A stretch of DNA of 22,288 nt from Fidelibacterota bacterium UBA1134 (lineage in GTDB: Bacteria; Fidelibacterota; Marinisomatia; Marinisomatales; S15-B10), in NCBI GenBank assembly GCA_002311975.1, contig DCAL01000065.1, positions 1 to 22,288 on the forward strand. Direction: 5' to 3'. The notes below the pieces were generated by a model. The model was not told where the DNA came from and did no database searches. It saw only the letters and a program-made list of their open reading frames with translations. The translations under genes and the position numbers were made by a program. Shown here piece after piece: positions 16,662 through 22,288 of the stretch (position 1 is its first letter; every line of letters begins with the position of its first letter).

Positions 16662-16736
16662 AATTGATCGTGATTTCGCCAGGTTGTATGATCTCTCCCT
16701 TCTATTGCACTCATCATTCTTCCAAAGTCCGGATTG

Positions 16737-17324
16737 TTAAAGGAACAGCAGATGTAGTTGTACCACTGTTAGGCCAAGGCCAATGATGACCCCGGCTGCG
16801 ACTTGAGCGACAGAATGCTTCCTCAATACGACTCGCGCACCACCTACGATGGGGATCAAGAGGTAAAGCGGCACCGTCACCGCGCCGAAATGATAACTCA
16901 GTGCAACTAACGGACCGCTGATGCCGGTGGCGTGAATGCTGACCTTCCACCGTCGCGTAATAATCAGCACGAGAAGAGTGTTCACAGCGTAGCAGAACAT
17001 CAGTCCTCTAATGATCGCCGGCGCTTGAAGAACCGATAGACCAGCGAACGCCGCAAGATAACCGGCCACACCCACCGCAAGAGGACCCAGCCTCTTCAAC
17101 CTCGCATCCACATCGAAGGAATCGACTCTCCCCCGTTTCATCAGAAAAGCGACGTAAGTGAGAGGTACGACAGAAGTGAAAAACAGAATGATGGTGAGGA
17201 AGACAGCCCTGTCTCGAATAGTCATACCATCTGCCGTCACAATGAGAACGGGAAAAACCGCTGTTGAGACAAACACCGGATTGAATATGACCGAGATCAG
17301 ATAAGCTAACCGTGTTATTCTCAT
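16737..17324 (-). CDS. PAP2-superfamily membrane protein
   Basis: The 195-aa product has about five hydrophobic segments (LAYLISVIFNPVFVSTAVFP, AVFLTIILFFTSVVPLTYV, LAVGVAGYLAAFAGLSVL, GLMFCYAVNTLLVLII, VPLYLLIPIV) and ends with a sixth (VAAGVIIGLGLTVVQLHLLF). It matches PAP2 lipid phosphatases loosely: SIHATGISG fits the PSGH motif and RVVLRKHSVAQVAAG fits SRxxxxxHxxxD with Gln for the Asp. Such degenerate forms are common in Bacteroidota and their activity is unsettled. The ATG at 17324 overlaps the natB stop by one base, which fixes the start; a longer reading to 17369 would lie inside natB. The end borders a 248-base stretch with the doubtful ORF and no other feature. Confidence 0.75.
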   Translation of the reverse strand: MRITRLAYLISVIFNPVFVSTAVFPVLIVTADGMTIRDRAVFLTIILFFTSVVPLTYVAFLMKRGRVDSFDVDARLKRLGPLAVGVAGYLAAFAGLSVLQAPAIIRGLMFCYAVNTLLVLIITRRWKVSIHATGISGPLVALSYHFGAVTVPLYLLIPIVGGARVVLRKHSVAQVAAGVIIGLGLTVVQLHLLFL

Positions 17325-18514
17325 CAGTTCCGGAACAGGGTCTCTTCTCGATTGAACCATTTGACACACCAGAAGATACTCATTCCCGCCAGCAGAAACA
17401 GGGAAGCGTACACTTCTGTAAGATAGAGGGGATTGACGGTTCCGGCCAGCATATCCTTTGTTGCGAGAGACACGTTCAGTATCGGCACCAGCGCCGTTTT
17501 GGCGTTCAGTTCGATGCCCGGCAGGGTACCGATGATGGCGGGAAAAATGATGGCAATATTCAAGGGCGTTATGATGCTTTGTGCCTCCTTGAATGAGCGG
17601 GCGTAGATGGAGAGCCCGAGAATCACAGCCGCGAAGAAAGCGGTAACGGGAAGGAGAAGACTAAAGATCATCAGGATCATCTTCGGTCCCAGCATATCCA
17701 TGATGATGTCAAAGACGTCGCTGGGGATCTCCGGAAACTGCTGCACGGTGAGATAGACTCCCATCATAGCAATGAGCGCCGTGGCAATGCCCGCCAGCAT
17801 GACAACCAAAAACTTTCCCACCACGATCTCCAATCGGCTGGCGGGAGACGACAGCAGCGTCTCCAGGGTGCCCCTCTCCTTTTCACCGGCGCCCAGATCA
17901 AGCCCCGGATACATGGCCCCCATGAAGCTGAAAATGACGAAAAGATAAGGCAACCACCCTCCCGCTGCCTCAGCAAGTTTCTCCTGGGCAGAGGAGATGT
18001 CTGTCTTCTGAATGGAGATCGCATCGAACAGGTTTTCATCGAGATTGAATCGTGCAATCCTGTCAGTGACAATCTGCCTGCTAAACGCCTCAATGACGTC
18101 CTCAAGTTTTGATCTTGCCACCCCATACGCCTCGGAGGATTTGAAAATAATCCGAATCTCTCCCTGCCTATCCTGAGCTATCGTTGCAGGAAACGATTCC
18201 GGCACTACTACGACGCCGTCTAACTCCTCTCCCGCCGTCATAGCCACGGCAGTATCCTCAGGCACTGTCTCAACGATGAAGAATCCATCGTCTCTCTGGA
18301 AGAGGGTGAGCAGTTCTGGCGCATGCGCCCCACCGATGAAGGCAATCCTTAACTGATTTTCCTGAGCCCTTTCCACCTGCGACACCTGAATTTTCACGAC
18401 AACTGTTATGAGGAGAGGAATCATGACCACAGGCATGACAATCATCATCATGATCGTCCGTCGGTCACGGAGCGTATCTTTCAATTCCTTGGCGAAAATC
18501 TTCATCCAGCACAT
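17324..18514 (-). CDS. ABC-2 type transporter permease (NatB-like)
   Basis: The 396-aa permease has an N-terminal membrane helix after a basic start (TIMMMIVMPVVMIPLLITVVV), an extracellular domain of about 150 residues, and five or six helices towards the C-terminus (WLPYLFVIFSFMGAMYPGLD, VVMLAGIATALIAMMGVYL, MILMIFSLLLPVTAFFAAVI, VYASLFLLAGMSIFWCV). The segment GAGEKERGTLETLLSSPASR is the ABC-2/NatB signature. NatAB exports sodium in Bacillus, but the substrate of a distant relative is open. The ATG at 18514 follows GAGG and leaves 3 bases to the natA stop; the partner ATPase is therefore the upstream gene. The stop overlaps the PAP2-like start. Confidence 0.9.
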   Translation of the reverse strand: MCWMKIFAKELKDTLRDRRTIMMMIVMPVVMIPLLITVVVKIQVSQVERAQENQLRIAFIGGAHAPELLTLFQRDDGFFIVETVPEDTAVAMTAGEELDGVVVVPESFPATIAQDRQGEIRIIFKSSEAYGVARSKLEDVIEAFSRQIVTDRIARFNLDENLFDAISIQKTDISSAQEKLAEAAGGWLPYLFVIFSFMGAMYPGLDLGAGEKERGTLETLLSSPASRLEIVVGKFLVVMLAGIATALIAMMGVYLTVQQFPEIPSDVFDIIMDMLGPKMILMIFSLLLPVTAFFAAVILGLSIYARSFKEAQSIITPLNIAIIFPAIIGTLPGIELNAKTALVPILNVSLATKDMLAGTVNPLYLTEVYASLFLLAGMSIFWCVKWFNREETLFRN

Positions 18515-18517
18515 GGT

Positions 18518-19288
18518 CTACGCCTCTCCCACAAGGTGGATGAACTCGTCTTCAAAACTCTCTTGAGTCATCTGAGCCTCAAACTCCTCGAGAGTACCGT
18601 TGAAGTATAGCTTCCCCTCGTGGATGATGGCGATGTCGTCACACAGCAGTTTTACCTCTCCCATGCGGTGCGTTGAGAAAAGGACCGTTTTACCCTCGTC
18701 CTTGCACGACCGGATGAGATTGATAATCGCCCTGGAGGTCATCACATCGAGACCAGATGTCGGCTCATCAAAAACCATAACTTCAGGGTCGTGAATAAGT
18801 GTGCGGGCAATGGAGGTCTTCTGCTTCATGCCGGAACTGAGACGGCCGATGCGCCGGCTGGCGAAAGTACTTATGCCGAGGACTCTGAACAGCTCTTCTT
18901 TTCTCTTTTGGAAACGGTCGTTTTCAATGCCGTAGAGGTCCGCCATGTACTTGACCATCTCGGCCGGTGTGAGGCGGTCATACAGGGCCGTCTGGGCCGT
19001 CATGAAACCAATCCGGCTGCGGACTTCCCGGGGCTCAGCCTGAGTATCGAAACCGGCCACGGATATCTCCCCCGCAGAAGGCTTGAGCATAGTCGCCACC
19101 ATCCGGAGCGTCGTAGTCTTCCCGGCACCATTGGGACCCAACAATCCAAACACCCGTCCCGGGGCACATTCGAAGGAGATACCATCAACAGCCGTGAGTG
19201 TAGCGGCGTTACGGAACTTCTCACCCATTTCACGGCGAGACCGTCTCGTCAGGCGGAACTTTTTGATCAGATTATCAATTCTTATCAC
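18518..19288 (-). CDS. ABC transporter ATP-binding protein (NatA-like)
   Basis: The 256-aa protein is the ATPase subunit that powers the neighbouring permease. All motifs are present: Walker A GPNGAGKTT (51-59), the signature LSSGMKQ (150-156), Walker B MVFDE with PTSGLD (171-181) and H-loop STHR (H207). The substrate cannot be read from the ATPase. There is an unusual basic stretch near the N-terminus (LTRRSRREMGEKFRN, about 13-27) before the beta domain, which is common in NatA-like proteins. The start is a GTG at 19288, 20 bases after the yjbQ stop, with no good Shine-Dalgarno, so coupling to yjbQ is likely. Confidence 0.93.
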   Translation of the reverse strand: MIRIDNLIKKFRLTRRSRREMGEKFRNAATLTAVDGISFECAPGRVFGLLGPNGAGKTTTLRMVATMLKPSAGEISVAGFDTQAEPREVRSRIGFMTAQTALYDRLTPAEMVKYMADLYGIENDRFQKRKEELFRVLGISTFASRRIGRLSSGMKQKTSIARTLIHDPEVMVFDEPTSGLDVMTSRAIINLIRSCKDEGKTVLFSTHRMGEVKLLCDDIAIIHEGKLYFNGTLEEFEAQMTQESFEDEFIHLVGEA

Positions 19289-19308
19289 TTGTATTCACAG
19301 AAAAAGTG

Positions 19309-19728
19309 TTACTCTCCAATGATCTTTATCAACACCCGTTTGCGGCGGCGGCCGTCAAACTCACCGTAGAAGATCCGCTCCCATGTTCCGAAGTGGAGCT
19401 GCCCGTCCGTGACGGCAATCACCACCTCCCGGCCCATCACCTGCCGCTTGTGATGAGCGTCACCATTGTCCTCGCCAGTGCGGTTGTGATCGTAGCCGGT
19501 AAGGGGCTCATGAGGCGCCAGCTCTTCCAGCCACCGTTTGTAGTCCCGATGCAGCCCCGGCTCATCATCATTGATGAAGACAGACGCTGTGATGTGCATT
19601 GCGTTCACTAGGCAGAACCCATTCTGCACACCGCTCTCCCGCACAGCTTCCTCTACCTGCGGCGTAATATTGACAAAGTCCATACGAGTTGGCACTTCCA
19701 TCCATAGTTCTTTGTGATGTGATTTCAT
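19309..19728 (-). CDS. YjbQ family protein (UPF0047)
   Basis: The 139-aa product is a single-domain protein of the YjbQ/UPF0047 family. Seen are VEEAVRESGVQNGFCLVNA (26-43), MHITASVFINDDE (44-56), NGDAHHKRQVMGR (88-100) and LHFGTWERIFYGEFDGRRRK (111-130), which are the family's conserved histidine- and acid-rich motifs in order. E. coli YjbQ has weak thiamine-phosphate-synthase activity, but the real function of the family is not settled. The ATG has GGAG 5 bases upstream. It is the first gene of the minus-strand series (yjbQ, natA, natB, PAP2) and is divergent from the serine-racemase-like gene across 78 bases. Confidence 0.9.
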   Translation of the reverse strand: MKSHHKELWMEVPTRMDFVNITPQVEEAVRESGVQNGFCLVNAMHITASVFINDDEPGLHRDYKRWLEELAPHEPLTGYDHNRTGEDNGDAHHKRQVMGREVVIAVTDGQLHFGTWERIFYGEFDGRRRKRVLIKIIGE

Positions 19729-19745
19729 AACGTCTCCGGATTTGG

Positions 19746-19774
19746 TTGCATAGCTGTATGAGGTTAACTACAAT
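19746..19774 (+). promoter_or_regulatory. Sigma-70-type promoter for the racemase/dehydratase gene
   Basis: TTGCAT (19746-19751) and TACAAT (19769-19774) are separated by exactly 17 bases. They match 4 of 6 and 5 of 6 of the consensus. They lie 32 bases before the ATG at 19807, in the divergent gap with yjbQ. Confidence 0.5.
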
Positions 19775-19806
19775 TTAGCCACTTCAGGATAACATCTGAC
19801 AGAAGA

Positions 19807-20754
19807 ATGACCGAAATCCCCACACTCGCCGAGGTGAAGGAAGCGGCAGTCCGCATCGCGCCATACGCTCACCGGACGCCCGTCCTCACCTGCAGAAGCC
19901 TCAACGAGATGACGGGCGCTACGATTTTCTTCAAGTGCGAGAATCTCCAGAAAGTCGGTGCCTTCAAGTTCCGAGGGGCGTGCAATACCGTATTCTCACT
20001 GACCGATGAAGAGGCGAGCCGGGGCGTCGCCACCCACTCCTCGGGGAATCACGCTGCTGCTCTGGCACTGGCCGCCCGCCTGCGGGGGATAAGGGCCCAT
20101 GTCGTCATGCCCAAAAACACAAAGAAAGTAAAAAAGGAGGCCGTCGAAAGTTACGGGGCGCAGATCACCTATTGCGAGCCGACACTTGAAGCGCGAGAGG
20201 AAACGCTGGTTGGTATTTTGGAAGAAACGGGAGCAGTCGAGATTCACCCTTACAATGATCCCCGCATCATCGCCGGTCAGGGAACGGCGGCCATGGAACT
20301 GATGGAGGAGATTCACGATCTGGATGTGATCCTGACGCCCGTGGGCGGCGGTGGACTTATCAGCGGCACCGCCCTAACAGTTTCCGGATTGGGTCACGCG
20401 GCCGAGGTGATAGGCGTGGAGCCAAAGGGCGCCGATGATTCCTGCCGCTCATTTTACAGCGGAGAGTTGATTCCGTCCGTTAACCCACGAACAATCGCTG
20501 ACGGTTTGCTCACTTCCCTTGGTGACCTGACATTTGCCATCATCCGGAAGCACGTGGCGGACATCGTGACCGTGGAGGAAGACGAGATCATCAGCGCCAT
20601 ACGGACAGTCTGGGAGCGGATGAAGATCATCATCGAGCCGTCCTCCGCCGTACCGGTAGCGGCGGTGCTCAATTACAAGGTAGAGACGGTCGGCAAGAAG
20701 GTGGGAATTATTCTTACAGGCGGGAATGTGGATTTGGAGAAGATGCCGTGGTGA
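19807..20754 (+). CDS. PLP-dependent serine racemase / threonine (serine) dehydratase-like enzyme
   Basis: The 315-aa enzyme is a fold-type II PLP enzyme. K54 (GAFKFRGA) binds PLP; HSSGNHAAAL (77-86) holds the re-face serine S79; the phosphate loop is PVGGGGL (178-184); and E205, A209 and D211 (EPKGADD) match the metal site of eukaryotic serine racemase. Much of the chain (PRTIADGL, TVWERMKIIIEPSSAVPVAAVL, LTGGNVDL) resembles mammalian serine racemase. There is no ACT domain, so it is not the allosteric biosynthetic IlvA. Possible reactions are deamination of L-serine, L-threonine or threo-3-hydroxyaspartate, or serine racemisation; the sequence does not separate these. The ATG has only a weak AGAAGA element. 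It converges with the M20 gene. Confidence 0.9.
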   Translation: MTEIPTLAEVKEAAVRIAPYAHRTPVLTCRSLNEMTGATIFFKCENLQKVGAFKFRGACNTVFSLTDEEASRGVATHSSGNHAAALALAARLRGIRAHVVMPKNTKKVKKEAVESYGAQITYCEPTLEAREETLVGILEETGAVEIHPYNDPRIIAGQGTAAMELMEEIHDLDVILTPVGGGGLISGTALTVSGLGHAAEVIGVEPKGADDSCRSFYSGELIPSVNPRTIADGLLTSLGDLTFAIIRKHVADIVTVEEDEIISAIRTVWERMKIIIEPSSAVPVAAVLNYKVETVGKKVGIILTGGNVDLEKMPW

Positions 20755-20806
20755 AGTTGGTTAAAGCTATGACTCCTCTCCAACTTGTCTTATGCAACAG
20801 GAGGGT

Positions 20807-20864
20807 GTTCTGCAGACATATGTTCAGCAATAATTCCACTTCGTATTATTAGTGCCCGCAGAAC
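20807..20864. repeat. Nested inverted repeats in the convergent intergenic stretch
   Basis: GTTCTGC (20807-20813) pairs with GCAGAAC (20858-20864), and inside them AATAAT (20829-20834) pairs with ATTATT (20845-20850) across a 10-base loop. It lies between two convergent genes. No T-run follows, so a standard intrinsic terminator is not supported; it could be a two-way termination or mRNA-stability structure, or chance. Confidence 0.25.
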
Positions 20865-20885
20865 TCTAAGAGCACTCCATTCTGA

Positions 20886-22061
20886 TCAGTTCAAAAGTAA
20901 GTCATCAACCAACTGCACCCACACAGAACTCCCTACCAGCAGCGCCTGCTCTTCGATGTCAAAATGGGAACAGTGATGAGGTACGCTCATAGGCTCTCTG
21001 TCCATGGGCGCTGACCCTACAAAGAAAAAACATCCGGGTACCTTCTGCAGATAGTAGGCCATATCCTCGCCGCCCATAGTCATGTACGGCGGCTGAACGC
21101 CACACCCCACAACCCTTCCCGCCGCCGCTGACACCTTATCCGACTGTACAGCCGAGTTGACGGTAGGCGGATAGGCGTCCACGTAGTCCAAAACGATTTC
21201 GGCCGCGAAGGAAGCCCCGATTCCATCGCATGTTTCACGCAACCGCTGCTTGATCATCTGGCGGTTTGCCTCCGAGTAGGCCCTCGCGGTTCCTTTAAGG
21301 ACCACCTTATCAGCGATGATATTGAAATTGTAGCCGCCTTCAATCTGGCCGATGGTCACTACACCCGATTCCAGAGGATTGGTGTTTCGGCTCACGATGG
21401 TCTGCAAGGCAGTAATCAGGTGACCTGAAACTACAACTGCATCTACGGTTTGGTGCGGTACCGCACCGTGACCCCCTTTCCCCTTTACTGTGATGGTAAA
21501 CTCATCGGCGGCAGCCAATACAGGACCGGATTGAACGCCCACCGTTCCGAATTCCTGATAGTTCCAAAGATGAATGCCATAGATCTCATCAACGTCAGGA
21601 TCTCCTAAGACGCCGTCCTCGATCATGAAGCGGGCGCCGCCTCTCCCCTCCTCCGCCGGCTGGAAGATGAACTTCACAGTCCCTTTCAACTGATCCCGCA
21701 TACCGCAAATCACCTTCGCCGCACCGAGGAGCATGGCCATGTGGCCGTCGTGACCGCAGGCGTGCATAACACCGTCGTTTATCGATTTGTACGGAACGTC
21801 ACCCGTCTCCTGAATCGGCAGGCCGTCCATGTCCGCCCTGAGGCCTATGCACGGGCCGTCGCCACCCTTTAACAGCGCCACCACTCCGGTCTGACCGACA
21901 CCGGTAGAAATCCCTAAACCCAGTTCATTAAGCTTCTCAGAGATGAATTTGGCCGTGTTGTGCTCTTGGAGTCCTAGTTCGGGATGTTGATGAAGGTGTC
22001 TTCTATTTTCAATGATTTCCTCACCGATAGCTTCAATTTCTGGTCTCAACGTGATGTTCAT
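20886..22061 (-). CDS. M20-family amidohydrolase (N-acyl amino acid / hippurate hydrolase type)
   Basis: The 391-aa protein is a two-zinc M20D peptidase that removes an acyl group from N-acyl amino acids or related amides. Motifs: RRHLHQHPELG (20-30), GLRADMDGLPI (73-83), HACGHDGHMA (100-109, metal ligands C102 and H104), QPAEEGRGG (134-142, with the E137-E138 pair), GIHLWN (162-167), the dimerisation domain opening TVKGKGGHGAVPH, and the late histidine motif VPHHCSHFDIEE. All active-site residues are present and the length is typical. The ATG follows GGAG at a spacing of 7. It is transcribed towards the racemase-like gene. Substrate specificity and location (no signal peptide seen, so cytoplasm) are inferred. 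Confidence 0.94.
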   Translation of the reverse strand: MNITLRPEIEAIGEEIIENRRHLHQHPELGLQEHNTAKFISEKLNELGLGISTGVGQTGVVALLKGGDGPCIGLRADMDGLPIQETGDVPYKSINDGVMHACGHDGHMAMLLGAAKVICGMRDQLKGTVKFIFQPAEEGRGGARFMIEDGVLGDPDVDEIYGIHLWNYQEFGTVGVQSGPVLAAADEFTITVKGKGGHGAVPHQTVDAVVVSGHLITALQTIVSRNTNPLESGVVTIGQIEGGYNFNIIADKVVLKGTARAYSEANRQMIKQRLRETCDGIGASFAAEIVLDYVDAYPPTVNSAVQSDKVSAAAGRVVGCGVQPPYMTMGGEDMAYYLQKVPGCFFFVGSAPMDREPMSVPHHCSHFDIEEQALLVGSSVWVQLVDDLLLN

Positions 22062-22171
22062 TCTTTCTCTCCTAAATATTCGATAATGGACGCTAGAAGC
22101 AGACCAGACCTTTCGCCGGCCTCAGCGGTACCGACAATGATTTTGTTACAAAGATTAAAGTAAATCGCTGC

Positions 22172-22177
22172 AGTATA
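22172..22177 (-). promoter_or_regulatory. Extended -10 promoter candidate for the M20 gene
   Basis: On the minus strand the bases read TGGTATACT: a TATACT -10 box (22177-22172) with the extended TGn in front. No strong -35 is seen at the usual distance. It lies about 110 bases upstream of the M20 ATG, in the 227-base AT-rich end stretch (22062-22288), in which no gene was seen. Confidence 0.35.
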
Positions 22178-22288
22178 CCAAACAAAGTTGTTTTATTGAT
22201 TACTCTCAACTTTGATTTTTCGTAACGTATTTGTTCTGTTGACAATACCCAATAAATTTTGTTTCAAACATAAGAATACATTGTTTAA

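Noticed and set aside
20754..20786. Intrinsic terminator after the racemase-like gene
   Set aside because: The 7-base stem (AAGTTGG/CCAACTT) has a 19-base loop and no T-run after it, so it does not meet the usual form.
22062..22288. Possible further gene or mobile element at the right edge
   Set aside because: The stretch is AT-rich with stops in all frames read, no terminal inverted repeat and no transposase-like residues; it reads as upstream control DNA.

Overview
The window looks like chromosomal DNA of a Gram-negative bacterium of the Fibrobacteres-Chlorobi-Bacteroidetes (FCB) side of the tree, possibly a marine lineage such as Marinimicrobia. This is inferred from protein style: a very large LptD-like outer-membrane protein with OstA repeats, a Bacteroidota-style PAP2 variant, a dimeric-type glycyl-tRNA synthetase and a CcmH-like protein with adjacent cysteines. 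No rRNA, tRNA, CRISPR array, phage or IS element was recognised. Coding density is high, with many 1-22 base overlaps, and several genes start at GTG or TTG.

Left part (1-8363): on the minus strand lie an FKBP-type prolyl isomerase lipoprotein and a SAM methyltransferase cut by the window edge. Divergent from them runs a plus-strand series: rarA (replication-associated AAA+ ATPase), an lptD-like LPS-assembly gene whose start overlaps the rarA stop, a small beta-barrel protein, a zinc-ribbon/DUF2007 protein, and hisS. A 189-base AT-rich gap then leads to an AbrB-type antitoxin / RelE-type toxin pair (8553-9079), with an imperfect palindrome upstream that could be its operator.

Middle (9187-15886): topA, a CcmH-like protein, glyS, a family 2 glycosyltransferase, an MTA/SAH-nucleosidase-like gene and a spore-photoproduct-lyase-like radical SAM gene, all on the plus strand and nearly contiguous. 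The last two overlap at GTGA and probably work together, in DNA repair or in some other radical SAM reaction.

Right part: a minus-strand operon reads yjbQ - natA-like ATPase - natB-like permease - PAP2-like membrane protein (19728 to 16737). It is followed by a doubtful 55-codon ORF and a clearly broken amidohydrolase lipoprotein gene (15887-16488) that has lost its catalytic middle and carries a frameshift. A serine-racemase/threonine-dehydratase-like gene (plus) with a good promoter and an M20 amidohydrolase (minus) converge at 20755-20885. The last 227 bases are AT-rich upstream DNA of the M20 gene, with an extended -10 promoter candidate. No stretch longer than 300 bases is without a gene.

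Most of the window is ordinary housekeeping content. The parts worth a second look are the nucleosidase/lyase pair, the amidohydrolase wreck, the toxin-antitoxin control region and the CC-type CcmH-like gene.
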